Position numbers and translations under genes: made by a program. Shown piece by piece: positions 38,133-47,366 of a DNA stretch of 64,000 bases. The first letter of the stretch is position 1. Each line of letters opens with the position of its first letter. Source of the stretch: CAWCXF01 sp963799455 (GTDB lineage Bacteria > Pseudomonadota > Alphaproteobacteria > Rhodobacterales > Rhodobacteraceae); assembly GCA_963799455.1 (NCBI GenBank), contig CAWCXF010000001.1, positions 1 through 64,000 of the forward strand. Reading direction: 5' to 3'. The notes below the pieces were generated by a model, which saw nothing but the letters and a program-made list of their open reading frames with translations, did not search any database and was not told the DNA's origin.

Positions 38133-39542
38133 TCAGCGGCGCCCGAAATCGTCCTCGAGGCGGACGATGTCGTCCTCCTCGAGATAGGCGCCGGTCTGGA
38201 CCTCGATGATCTCGACGGGGATGCGGCCGGGGTTGGCGAGCCGGTGCCGGCAGCCCTGGGGCAGGAAGATCGACTCGTTCTCGCGCACGACGACCACCTC
38301 GTCGTCGCGCGTCACCTCGGCCGTGCCGCGCACCACGACCCAGTGCTCGGCGCGGTGGTAGTGGCGCTGGAGCGAGAGCTTCTTGCCCGGGGCGACCTGG
38401 ATGCGCTTGACGCGGAACCGCTCGCCCAGGTCCATGGTCTGGTACCACCCCCAGGGCCGGTGGACCCGCGCCGGGGCGTCCGCCTCGGGCCGGCCCTGCG
38501 CCTGCAGCGCCGCGACGAGGCCCTTGACCTCCTGCGCGCGGGCGAGGGGTGCGACCAGCACCGCGTCGGGCGTGTCCACCACGACGAGCCCCTCGACGCC
38601 GAGCGCGCAGACCAGGCGCCCGTCCGAGGCGCGCAGGTAGCTGTCGCGGGTGTCGCGCGCGACGGCCTGCCCCTCCACGACGTTTCCTCGCGCGTCCTTC
38701 TGCGAGCGCGCCCAGAGCTCGCGCCAGTCGCCGATGTCGGACCACTCGAAGTCCACCTCCACCACCAGCGCGTTGGCGGTCCTCTCCATCACCGCGTGGT
38801 CGAACGAGATCCGCGGCGCGGCCGCGAAGCCCGGGCCCACGCGCAGCGCGCCGAGGTCGTCGCGGGCCTCCGCGAGGCCGCGCGCCACCGCGTCCGCGAC
38901 CTCGGGCGCGAGGTCGCGGATCTCGGCGAGCCCCGCCTCGGCGCGGAAGCAGAACATGCCCGCGTTCCACAGGCATCCCTCCTCGATCAGCGCGCGCGCC
39001 CGCTCGGCCGAGGGCTTCTCCTCGAAGGCCGCGACGCGGCGCCCGCCGGCCTCGGCCTCCCCGTCGGGCCGGATGTAGCCGAAGCCCGTCGCGGGGCCCG
39101 TGGGCCTGACGCCGAAGGTCACCAGCGCCCCGCCCGCCGCCGCCGCGGCGGCGCGCCGGGCCGCGGCGGCGAAGGCCTCCTCGTCGGGGATCGCGTGGTC
39201 CGAGGGCAGCACGATCGCGATGGCGTCGCGGTCGCGGCGCGCCACCAGCTCGGCCGCGAGCGCCACCGCCGCGGCGGTGTCGCGGCCCTCGGGCTCGAGC
39301 GCGATCTCGACCTCGATCCCCGTCGCGGCGGCCTGGTCGGCGACCATGAAGCGGCTGCCGGGGCTCGCGATCACGATCGGGCGCGCGAAGAGCTCCCGGC
39401 CGCCGACCCGGCGCAGGGTGCGCTGGAAGGGCGACTGGCCGCCGAGGATCGGCACGTGCTGCTTGGCGAAGCCCTTGCGCGAGAGCGGCCACAGCCGCGT
39501 CCCCGAGCCGCCGCACAGGATCACGGGCACCAGCCGCGCCAT
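38133..39542 (-). CDS. manC: Mannose-1-phosphate guanylyltransferase / mannose-6-phosphate isomerase (type II PMI-GMP)
   Basis: 469 aa, bifunctional length. The N-terminal nucleotidyltransferase has VILCGGSGTRLWPLSRKGFA and AAFEEKPSAERARAL. The C-terminal cupin (mannose-6-phosphate isomerase type II) has LQRHYHRAEHWVVVRGTAEV and FLPQGCRHRLANPGRIPVEI. It makes GDP-mannose for exopolysaccharide or lipopolysaccharide. No other polysaccharide gene is in the window, so its pathway partners lie elsewhere. The start at 39542 gives the family's standard N-terminus. Confidence 0.93.
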   Translation of the reverse strand: MARLVPVILCGGSGTRLWPLSRKGFAKQHVPILGGQSPFQRTLRRVGGRELFARPIVIASPGSRFMVADQAAATGIEVEIALEPEGRDTAAAVALAAELVARRDRDAIAIVLPSDHAIPDEEAFAAAARRAAAAAAGGALVTFGVRPTGPATGFGYIRPDGEAEAGGRRVAAFEEKPSAERARALIEEGCLWNAGMFCFRAEAGLAEIRDLAPEVADAVARGLAEARDDLGALRVGPGFAAAPRISFDHAVMERTANALVVEVDFEWSDIGDWRELWARSQKDARGNVVEGQAVARDTRDSYLRASDGRLVCALGVEGLVVVDTPDAVLVAPLARAQEVKGLVAALQAQGRPEADAPARVHRPWGWYQTMDLGERFRVKRIQVAPGKKLSLQRHYHRAEHWVVVRGTAEVTRDDEVVVVRENESIFLPQGCRHRLANPGRIPVEIIEVQTGAYLEEDDIVRLEDDFGRR

Positions 39543-39714
39543 CTCGACCTCCTCGCCCCGACCCCCTCCCATCTCGGCCCTCCTCCCCCTTCGGCCCATT
39601 GTGCCCCGGACCGAGTGAGGTTGACAGGCCCCGAGCGCTCGATGTCGGCCACCTGCCACAGGCCGATCAGCATCCGGCGCGGCGCGAGCCGGCCGAGGGG
39701 GGTGCGCGGGATCG

Positions 39715-40738
39715 TCATGAGGGCTCCTCTCGCGCGGGCCTCGCGCTCCGCCGCGTCACGAGCCCCGATCCCCGGCGGCGTCCGCGCGGGCCGGGGCCGG
39801 GGGCGTCGCGGCGCGAGACCGGCCGCCGCTCGCCGAGGAGGCCGCGCGGGCGCCAGAGCAGGGTCGTGCAAAGGCCCCCGCCGATCAGCACGATCCGGAG
39901 CGGGGCGGCCTGCGCCTGGCTCCCCGACGGGGCGAGCGCCTCCACGAGGGCGGCCGATCCCGCCCGGAGCCCCCAGCCCAGCACCGCGCCCAGCACCGCG
40001 CCGCGCGGGTCGCCCGCGCCGCCCACGATCAGCATGGCCCAGACCCTGGGAGGTCAGGATGGGGAGGTCGTCGTCGGGCGCGACGAAACCCACGAACTGA
40101 CCCTGCAAGGCGCCCGCGAGCGCCATGATCGCGCCGCCGATGGCGAAGGCCTGGAGCCGGAAGCGGTGCGGGCTCTGGCAGAGCGAGCGGGCGGCGGCCT
40201 CGTCGTCGCGGGCCGCGCGCAGCACGCGGCCCCGGGGGCTTCGCGCCAGCCGTCCGAGCGCGAGCGCGACGGCGGGCGAGACGCCGGCCACGAGGGCGAG
40301 GTTGGCGGCGCCGAAGGCGACGCGCTCTCCGGCCAGGGCGCCGAAGGGGCGCGGCAGGCTCAGGCCGAAGGGGCCGCCCGTCAGCCCCTCGAGGTTGAGC
40401 GCGCCGATCCGGGCCACCACCGCGAAGCCGAAGGGCGCGATCGCCAGGTAGTCCGCACGGAGCCGGATCGTGAGCCAGCCCACGACGAGCGAGAGCACCG
40501 CCCCGAGGGCCGCGGCCGCGGCCCAGCCGAGGGCGATGGGCAGATCGAAGCCGCCCAGCCGCCCCTCTCCCGCCGGCCCGGTCAGGAGGTCGGTGGCGTA
40601 GGCGCCCGCGGGCACGAAGCCCGCCACGCCGACGTCGAACACGCCCGTCTGGCCCCATGGCACGCTGAGCCCGAGGCAGACGATGGCGTAGGTCGGCGCG
40701 GCCGTGAGGAAGGCGTGGGCCAGGAGCGCCGCGCTCAC
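39715..40738 (-). pseudogene. livM: Branched-chain amino acid ABC permease (LivM type), frameshifted
   Basis: From GTG at 40738: SAALLAHAFLTAAPTYAIVC, VGVAGFVPAGAYATDLLTGP, RLRADYLAIAPFGFAVVARI, FAIGGAIMALAGALQGQFVG. Near 40050 an extra G (CCCAGGGTCTGG) shifts the frame. The rest, WAMLIVGGAGDPRGAVLGAV to LLWRPRGLLGERRP, follows in the next frame to 39715. Apart from this single indel the gene looks complete. Its start overlaps the livH stop in the usual way. Confidence 0.82.
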
Positions 40739-40742
40739 GGCC

Positions 40743-40805
40743 TCAGGTCGCCCGGCCGAGGAGGCCGCGCGGGCGCAGCGCCAGCACGGCCACGATGATC
40801 GCGGC
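40743..40805 (-). pseudogene. livH: 3' tip of a livH-type permease gene
   Basis: About 20 codons on the minus strand: AAAIIVAVLALRPRGLLGRA, T, stop, directly before the livM start. This is the LivH C-terminus. Upstream of it (above 40805) the minus-strand frame loses all similarity, while a livH-like stretch appears on the plus strand from 40973. Confidence 0.65.
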
Positions 40806-40972
40806 CGCCCGGGGGGCGGGCGAAGGGATGGGCCCCTTCTCCTCCGGCCCCGCGCTCGCGCTGGCCGCGGGCCTGGCGGTCCCGCTGACGGGCCTTCTGG
40901 CGCTCGCGCCCGACGCGGCGCTGTTCGGGCCGCTGAGGCGGCGCGGCCGTCGTCATCGTCGTCATCGTCGTC

Positions 40973-41480
40973 ATGGCGAGCTTCGCCGCCTCGCTGGCGC
41001 CCCGCCACCTCGTCGAGTTCGCCCTCACCGCGCGGCCCGCCTACCTCACTTGGGAGTTGCAGATCGCCGTGACGCTGGGCGGCGGCCTGCGCGCGACGCC
41101 CGACCAGCTCGCCATGCCCGGCCTGACCGCCGCGCTCGTGGCGGCCGTCCATCTGATGCCGACGCGCACCGACGCGGGCCGCGCCATGCGCGCGGCGGTG
41201 GCCGAGAACCCCGACCTCGCGCGCGTGGCTGGCATCGACGTGGAGCGCGTCGTGCGGATGGCCTGGCTCCTGGGCGGGGCGCGGGCTCGCCTGCGCCGCC
41301 GGGCTCGTGACGGGGCTCCTCGGGCAGGTGCGGCCGACGATGGGATTCGACCTGCTGCCGCCGCTCTTCGCCGCCGCGATCCTCGGCGGCGTCGGCTCGG
41401 CGGCGCGCTCGGCGCCGGGCGCGGTCCTGGGCGGGCTCGTCGTGGGGCTCTGCGAGGCCGCGGCGGAGGCGCAGGTGGGC
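40973..41480 (+). pseudogene. livH: Branched-chain amino acid ABC permease (LivH type) piece, inverted and frameshifted
   Basis: Plus-strand piece: MPTRTDAGRAMRAAVAENPD, LARVAGIDVERVVRMAWLLG; then after a frameshift near 41300 TGLLGQVRPTMGFDLLPPLF, AAAILGGVGSAARSAPGAVL, GGLVVGLCEA. This is the middle and C-terminal part of LivH. It lies opposite in orientation to the livM and livH tip at 39715-40805 and is cut at about 41480, where a minus-strand livF fragment begins. Confidence 0.75.
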
Positions 41481-41705
41481 GGGCTCGCGGCCGATGGGGA
41501 CGCCGCCCAGCGCGACCGTCCCGGCCCGGATCGGGACCAGCCCCGCGACCGCCTTCACCAGCGCCGACTTGCCCGCGCCGCTGGGCCCGAGCATCGCCAC
41601 GAACTCGCCGGGGCCCACGAGGAGCGAGACGCCGCGCAGGATCGGCAGAGCCGGCTCGTGGCCGCCGACGAGGTCGCGCAGGGGGAGGGCGGGCGGGCGC
41701 GTCAC
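41481..41705 (-). pseudogene. livF: N-terminal fragment of livF-type ATPase gene
   Basis: From GTG at 41705: LPLRDLVGGHEPALPILRGV, SLLVGPGEFVAMLGPSGAGK, SALVKAVAGLVPIRAGTVAL. It contains the Walker A (GPSGAGKS) and stops at about codon 75, where plus-strand livH-like sequence starts. Signature and Walker B motifs are missing. Its start overlaps the stop of the livG fragment (GTGA). Confidence 0.8.
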
Positions 41706-41880
41706 GCGGCCTGCCGCGGATCCGCGCCGCCCAAGTAGGCCTCGACCACGGGCGGGTCGCGCAGCACCTCCGAGGGCGAGCCCTCCGCCAGCGCCCGGCC
41801 CCGCGCCATGACCGGCGTCCGAGCGCACAGGCGCGAGACCACCTCCATGTCGTGCTCGATCAGGAGCATCGACACGCCGC
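41702..41880 (-). pseudogene. livG: C-terminal fragment of livG-type ATPase gene
   Basis: SMLLIEHDMEVVSRLCARTP, VMARGRALAEGSPSEVLRDP, PVVEAYLGG, the C-terminal end of LivG (H-loop EHDM). It begins abruptly at about 41880, where an aldo/keto reductase fragment starts on the other strand. Confidence 0.82.
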
Positions 41881-42228
41881 AAGTACGAGCTCGTCGTGGA
41901 CGACGCGGGCGGCTGGGACGCGCTGCAGGCCGTGCTGCGCGCCGTCGCCGACCGCCACGGCGTCGACGTGGCGACCGTGGCGAGCGCCTGGGCGCTCGCG
42001 CAGCCCGAGGTCGCGGCCGTCTTCGTGGGCGCCCGCGACGTCGCGCATCTCGCCGCCAACCTCGCCGTGGACGCGCTGCGGCTCTCGGAAGGCGACCTGG
42101 CCGGGATCGAGGCGGCGCGGCGCGGGCTCGGGCCGCTTCCGGGCGATGTCTACGCGCTGGAGCGCGACCGGACGAGCCGGCACGGGGCCATCATGCGCCA
42201 CGACCTGCAGGAGGGGGCCGCCGCATGA
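41881..42228 (+). pseudogene. C-terminal fragment of aldo/keto reductase gene
   Basis: About 115 codons: VLRAVADRHGVDVATVASAW, ALAQPEVAAVFVGARDVAHL, AANLAVDALRLSEGDLAGIE. This is the NADP-binding C-terminal part of aldo/keto reductases (the VGAR motif). The N-terminal barrel with the catalytic Tyr is missing. Its stop overlaps the start of the next gene (ATGA). Confidence 0.8.
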
Positions 42229-42673
42229 GCCTCGCGGCGCTGGCCGAGCGGGAGGTCCGCGCGCGCCACGAGGCCTTCGAGGCCTGGCTGAAGGGGCGGG
42301 GGACGCCGGAGGAGACCGCGCGCCTTCGCCCCCGACATGGAGCGGGTCGCGCCCTCGGACGAGGTGCTGCGGCGCGCGGCGATCCTGGCCGATCTGCGCG
42401 CCGCGCGCGGCGCCCTGGGCCCGGCCTTCGCCGTCGCGGTCGCGGTCGCGGTCGCGGTCGCGGTCGAGGACGTGGCGGCCGTCTGGGCCGAGGGGGACGC
42501 GGTGCTCGTGCGCCACGTCGAGCGGCAGCGCGTGGACGGCCCGCGGACGGCGCGGCGCTCGACGGCTCTGACGACGCGCGAGGCGGGCGCCCCCGGGGGC
42601 GTGGCCTGGCGCGTCGTGCAAGAGACGTGGATCGAGCCCGCCGGGGGCGAGGCAGGGGGAGGACGACGCATGA
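42225..42673 (+). pseudogene. Small SnoaL/DUF4440-like protein gene, frameshifted
   Basis: Starts MSLAALAEREVRARHEAFEA at 42225. A frameshift near 42320 is followed by MERVAPSDEVLRRAAILADL, AVWAEGDAVLVRHVERQRVD, RRSTALTTREAGAPGGVAWR and VVQETWIEP. The order resembles small SnoaL-like (NTF2-fold) proteins, but identity is moderate. A hexanucleotide repeat lies inside. A further indel near the end is needed to reach the TGA overlapping the livJ start. Confidence 0.5.
42433..42466 (+). repeat. Hexanucleotide tandem repeat (GTCGCG), about 5.5 units
   Basis: Five perfect GTCGCG units and a partial sixth, translating as alternating Val-Ala inside the SnoaL-like frame. A six-base unit keeps the frame when copy number changes. 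Confidence 0.9.
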
Positions 42674-43156
42674 CGACGACGAGGGCCGCGGCGCTGGCGG
42701 CCATGATCCCGGGCGCGGCGCTCGCGCAGGGCTGCGAGGTCACCGCGGGGGTGGTGATGGAGCTGACGGGCCCCGCCGGCCAGCACGGCCAGGCCGGCGC
42801 CAAGCCCGTCGAGATGGCGATGCGCGACCTCAAAGAGGCCGGCGGCGTGGCGGGCTGCGACCTCGCAGGCCGACATCCGCGACGGCCAGAGCCAGGGCAC
42901 CGTGGCCGTCGGCCAGGCCCGCCAGCTCGTCGACGTCCAAGGCGTGCCCGTGGTGATCGGCGGCATCATCTCCTCGGTGTCGATCCCGATCCTGACCTCG
43001 GTGACGGGCCCCGCGGATGGTGCAGGTCTCGCCCGCCTCCTCGCCGGCGCCCACGCAGATGGCCCGCGACGGGCAGACCGGCGGGCGCTTCTTCCGCACC
43101 ATCACCGCGGACGCGCTGCAGGGCACGGCCGCGGCGCGCCACGCCATGGACCAGCG
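42670..43156 (+). pseudogene. livJ: Branched-chain amino acid binding protein (LivJ type), 5' part only, frameshifted
   Basis: Signal MTTTRAAALAAMIPGAALAQ, then GVVMELTGPAGQHGQAGAKP, VEMAMRDLKEAGGVAGCDL. After a first shift near 42865: RDGQSQGTVAVGQARQLVDV, VVIGGIISSVSIPILTSVTG. After a second near 43015: TQMARDGQTGGRFFRTITAD, ALQGTAAARHAMD. The order is that of a LivJ-like binding protein, but about half of the protein is missing after 43156. Confidence 0.8.
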
Positions 43157-43437
43157 AGCAGCGCCCCGCCGAGCGGGCGGCGCGGGCCGCAGCGGCGCGA
43201 GGGTGCCCGAGCCCCGAAGGGCCACGAGCGCGTCGCCCGCCCGCATGGCGGCGCGCGCCCGATCGGAGCCCGGGGCGCGCGTCGTGCGCGTGCGGACAGG
43301 GTCCGTCGCCGAATGCCCGCGGCCGGTGCGAAGGCGGTCCTCCCGGCGAGCCCCGATCCGGCGGCGGGCGGGGCGGGCGCGGGCGCCGGGGATCGGACCG
43401 TGCGTGTGAGCGGAACGGCGTACTGACATGGGGTGTT
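43157..43437. other. No gene recognised
   Basis: 281 bp between the broken livJ gene and the Tn3-family element. Open frames on both strands give no recognisable protein. It may contain the transposon end near 43430. Confidence 0.5.
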
Positions 43438-43468
43438 GCGCAAGTCCTACTCGGAAGTAGGGTTGCGC
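43438..43468. terminator. Hairpin overlapping the tnpA stop
   Basis: GCGCAA, GT, CCTACT, loop CGGA, AGTAGG, G, TTGCGC: two perfect 6-bp arms stacked with a small bulge. It includes the tnpA stop (43447-43449). It could be a terminator for tnpA, part of the transposon's terminal repeat, or both. Confidence 0.6.
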
Positions 43469-46446
43469 AAGGGGCGCAGTTCTCCGTTGGCGACGACCTC
43501 GGGGACGGTGAAGGCATAGCGGCCCAGGAGGTTGATGTGCCGATGGGCGAGCGGCGAGGTGCGCGCGAGATCGGCCGGATCGACGGGGTGGCGTTCGGCT
43601 TCCAGGCGCTCGACCACAGCCTGCATGTAGGTGGCGTTCCACAGCGCGATGACGTTCAGCACAAGATCGAGCGCGCCGAGGGTATCCTCCTGACCCTCAC
43701 GGTAGCCGGCACCGAGTTCGCCCCTGTTGCCGTGGCAGACCCGGCGGGCGAGGCGGTGGCGGAGCTCCTGGCGGTTGAGCTGGGTCAGGATGCGCCGGCG
43801 CTTGTCGGCGTCGTCGAGGTAGTCGAGCACGTGGATGGACTTGATGATCCGGCCGAGCTCCGCGAGGGCGCGTGCCAACGCCGTCGGCCGCTCCCTGACC
43901 TGGAGGAGGCGCATCACGCCGTCTGCCTTGACGCGGCCGAGTTTGAGCGAGCCGGCGAGCCGCAGCAGGTCGGGCCAGGCGGCTACGATCCGGCCGGTGT
44001 CGACACGGCTCTGGGAGGCGGCGTCGAAGGCGCCGTAGTCCGCGCCCTTGTCGATGCGTCAGAGGCGAGCGCCGCCGATGTCGGCCAGCCGCGGGCTGAA
44101 GCGGTAGCCGAGCAGCCAGAACAGGCCGAAGATCACGTCGGAGTAGGCGGCGGTGTCGGTCATGATCTCCTGCGGCCGCAGCGGCGTCTCCTGCTCGAGG
44201 AGCAGGCCGAGCAGCACCAAGCTGTCGCGCAGGGTGCCCGGCACGGCGAGGCCGCCGAGGCCGGTCGACTGGTCGGAGACCAGATTGTACCAAGTGATGC
44301 CGCGTCGGTGCCCGAAGTACTTCGGGTTGAAGCCTGCATGGACCGGCTCGCCGCGCACCACGAAGCGTACGCCGTCGGCGGAGGCGACCTCGCCGCTGCC
44401 CCAGGCCTGGGCGATCGGCAGCCTGTCGTGGGCGGCGACCAGAACCGCTCCCGCCATGCGCAAGGTGTCGTCGCGGATGAAGTTCTGGCTGACCCAGGAC
44501 AGCCGCTCGCGCCGCAGCGCCGGCATGTCGGCGCGGACCATGGGCTCGAGGCCGACGTTGCAGGCCTCGGCGATCAGCACGGCGGCGAGGCTGATCTCGA
44601 AGCCCTCGATGCGGGCGGCGCCACCCTGGACATGGCTGAAGGCGGCGGCGAAGCCGGTGCGCGCCATGGTCTCGAGCACGACGTCGGGCAGGTCGCCCTT
44701 GGGCAGGCGCGCCGCGATGGCCGCGCGCAGGCTGAGAAGGCTTGCAGGCTCCTCCAGCCGGTCGAGTTGGGCGAGGGCTGGCTCGTCCTCCACCAGGCGG
44801 AGGTCGGCGTTGGTCGGCAGATTGGCGAGCGTGCGCCTGTAGACGGCGTCCAGGTTGGTGGACAGCGCGGCAATCTCCGCCGAGGCGTCCCCGGAGCGGC
44901 CGAGGGCGCGCAGCACCGCCGGCCGCGACGCCTCCCACGCCGGCCCGTCGAGCAGGCCTTGGACCGGATTGGCGAAGCGGGTACTCCGGCTGACGAACAG
45001 GTCGCGCCGCTTCAGCGCCCTGCGCGCGGCCTCGAGCACGGCGAAGACGTAGGCGCGGTTGTCGGCGATCGGCGCATCGGGGCTCCTCCCGCCCTTGAAG
45101 ACATGGCGGCGCCAGGCGGCGCCGACGCAGGCCGTCGGCGCGCCCTTGGTCGCCATGCGCGCCCAGCCGGTGCGTCCGGCGAGGAAGGCCAGCGCCTCGC
45201 GGACCGGCTCGGCCGCGGGAACCGCCTCGAACTCGACGCGGGCGAGCAGGTTGGCGAACAGCCGGCTGATGCGCAGCCAGGAGCCGCAGAGCTCCTCGAA
45301 GGGGCGATCGTCCGGGGGACGCGCCAGCCGCTCGATGCTCTCGACCGCCGCACGGATGTCCTTGGCCGAGATCTGGTCGAGGAGACGCTCGCGCGCCGTG
45401 GCCAGATCGGTATCGGTTCCCGGCTCGGCGACGGCCAACCCCGCCGCCTTGGCCGCGATCAGCGCGGCGGCGTCGAGATCGCGCAGGCTGCGCAGCCGCG
45501 CGGCGGTGTGGGCGCGGGCCGCGTCCTTGACGCTCTGCTCGATCAGCTGGTCGAACAGATCGAGCGCGTCGTCGAGGGCGATGCCTTCGAGGGCATGGAA
45601 AAGGGCCGCCAGCGTCGCCGTGCGCCGCGGCTCGGGCAGCCGCGCCAGGATCGTCGGGCGCATCCGGCGGGCCGCGCGGGCCAGCCGATCGACCACCGCT
45701 TCGGGAACCGCCGGCGCCGCATCGGGCGCCAGAGCGAGTTCACGGATCGCGTCCAGCCGATCGAGGTGGCGCATCAACTCGCCCGGGCCAAAGCGCTGGG
45801 GGCTCCGACGAAGATCTTCCAGGCCGGTCGTCGCTGCTTCGCCGTCGAACAGCGCGTCCAGCCGGACCCGCTGCTGGGGGGCGAAGCTGTCGGCGAGCGT
45901 TTGCCATCGCCGCTCGTGGACCCGGCTGCGGATGCGGGCGCAGAGGCGCTCGAGCGTGCTGAGGCCGGGCAGCAGCACCTTCTCGGCGAGCAACCAGGCT
46001 ACGGCGCGCTTCGTCAGCAGACCCAGACGGTCGTCGCCGGTCCAGCACAGGGCGTAGAGCCAGCGGGTCAGACGGAGACGAGCGGCTCCGGCCGCTTCGA
46101 GGTCCTGATAGCCGTAACACGCCCGGATCAGGCCCGCATGGCGCCAGCGCTGCCGGCCGCGCCAATAGGCGGCCAGGCAGGGCGGCGGCTCGTCGAGCTG
46201 GCGCGCGAGCGTCGTGATCACCACCCGAGGCACGAAGCCGGCGTCGGTGGGCAGGACGCCGAGGAAGCGCACCGTGCCGAGCTGGGCGGCGAAGCCTATG
46301 CGGTTGTGGGCGCCGCGCAGCCCAGCGATCAGAGCGAGGTCGCGTCGATCGAGGTGGAAGCAACGAGCGAGCTGGTCGGCGCTGACCACGGCGGGGTAGC
46401 GCCCGTAGGCGGCGCGCCGCGTCTCGGGGAGGGTCCGCGTCGGCAT
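43447..46446 (-). pseudogene. tnpA: Tn3-family transposase with an in-frame TGA at codon 796
   Basis: 1000 codons from ATG at 46446, normal Tn3 TnpA length. N-terminal DUF4158 (AVVSADQLARCFHLDRRDLA); catalytic region with D in NLVSDQSTGLGGLAVPGTLR and D in MTDTAAYSDVIFGLFWLLGY. The catalytic-Glu region (YREGQEDTLGALDLVLNVIA) lies after the stop. At 44061-44059 the frame reads GGARL-stop-RIDKGADYG, where the family has Trp (RLWRID/RFWRID), so TGG became TGA. The frame is open on both sides, so this is a single nonsense change, not a frameshift. Divergent tnpR lies at 46578. Confidence 0.9.
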
Positions 46447-46577
46447 GACGTGCGAAACTCTCCAGATCTGCGAGGCCGGAGCGACCGACAGCGGATCAAA
46501 GGGTCGCACCTTGCAAAACACGTCTGCGAAAGAGCCGACTTCTGCAAGGACTTTTGCACTGCCGGCAGGGGCCTCCA
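46447..46577. promoter_or_regulatory. tnpA-tnpR intergenic region, probable res site
   Basis: 131 bp between divergent tnpA and tnpR. It contains related half-sites: TTGCAAAACACGTCTGCGAA and TGCAAGGACTTTTGCA (TGCAA/TTGCA inverted pair), plus GTGCGAAAC near 46450. This spacing and symmetry are what resolvase-binding subsites look like, and the region is AT-richer than its surroundings. Confidence 0.6.
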
Positions 46578-47138
46578 GTGAGGCTCGGCTACGCCCGCGT
46601 CTCGACGGCCGAGCAGGACCTCGGCCCGCAGCGCGAGCGGCTGCGCGACGCCGGCTGTGGGCGGGTCCACGAGGAGAAGATCTCGGGCGCCGTGCGTAGG
46701 CGTCCCGAACTCGAGCGCCTGCTCGCCGACCTGCGCCCCGAGGACGTCTTGATCGTCACCCGCCTCGACCGGCTGGCGCGCTCGACCGCCGAGCTGTTGC
46801 GCATCGCCGAGGTAATCGAGGAGAAAGAAGCCGGTTTGCAGTCGCTTGCCGAGCCCTGGGCCGACACCACCTCGCCCGCGGGACGCATGGTGCTGACAGT
46901 CTTCGCCGGCATCGCCGAGTTCGAGCGCGCCCTGATCGCCAGCCGCACCGAGGAGGGCCGGCAGGCGGCCCGCCTGCGCGGCGTCCCCTTCGGCCGACCC
47001 CGCAAGCTGCGCCCCGACCAGCAAGCGCTGGCACGTCAGCTCCTCGAGGAGGGCCGCTCGGTCAGCGAGGTCGCCCGGACCTTCAACGTCCATCCCGCCA
47101 CCATCTACCGATGCCTCGAGCCGAAGGCGGGCTTATGA
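46578..47138 (+). CDS. tnpR: Serine resolvase, TnpR type
   Basis: 186 aa from GTG at 46578 (an ATG at 46554 is the alternative). LGYARVSTAEQDLGPQRERL with catalytic Ser near residue 9, VTRLDRLARSTAELLRIAEV, GRMVLTVFAGIAEFERALIA, and C-terminal helix-turn-helix SVSEVARTFNVHPATIYRCL. It resolves cointegrates at the adjacent res site and probably represses tnpA. It is intact although tnpA carries a stop. It is distinct from the tnpR at 16449. Confidence 0.92.
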   Translation: MRLGYARVSTAEQDLGPQRERLRDAGCGRVHEEKISGAVRRRPELERLLADLRPEDVLIVTRLDRLARSTAELLRIAEVIEEKEAGLQSLAEPWADTTSPAGRMVLTVFAGIAEFERALIASRTEEGRQAARLRGVPFGRPRKLRPDQQALARQLLEEGRSVSEVARTFNVHPATIYRCLEPKAGL

Positions 47139-47366
47139 CAGTACACCGTCCAGCTCGCATGCACGGTCCGGATCGTGACGGCCGCGGCCGCGACGGGGGA
47201 CGCGGACGGGCTGCCCCCCGACCGTGCGGGCGCGATCCCCTGGATGGGCGGATCACCTCCCCACCCCCGAGCCCCCGCCGATCAGGGCGACGGGGGCGTC
47301 CCCTCGCCGACCCCCGCCCGAGCACGAGCGATGAGCACCCACCCCCGCGTCGTGCGCGCCGTGCGC

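Noticed and set aside
42433..42466. CRISPR-like repeats at 42433, 56647 and 61532
   Set aside because: The units are 6, 12 and 15 bp, directly adjacent, without spacers; they are simple coding tandem repeats.
44059..44061. TGA recoding as Trp
   Set aside because: Many other genes in the window end in TGA with correct downstream overlaps, so a changed genetic code is not supported.
42337..46581. A 1414-codon plus-strand open frame
   Set aside because: It runs antisense through the Tn3 transposase and in-frame through livJ and SnoaL-like pieces; composition and lack of domains show it is a GC-driven shadow.
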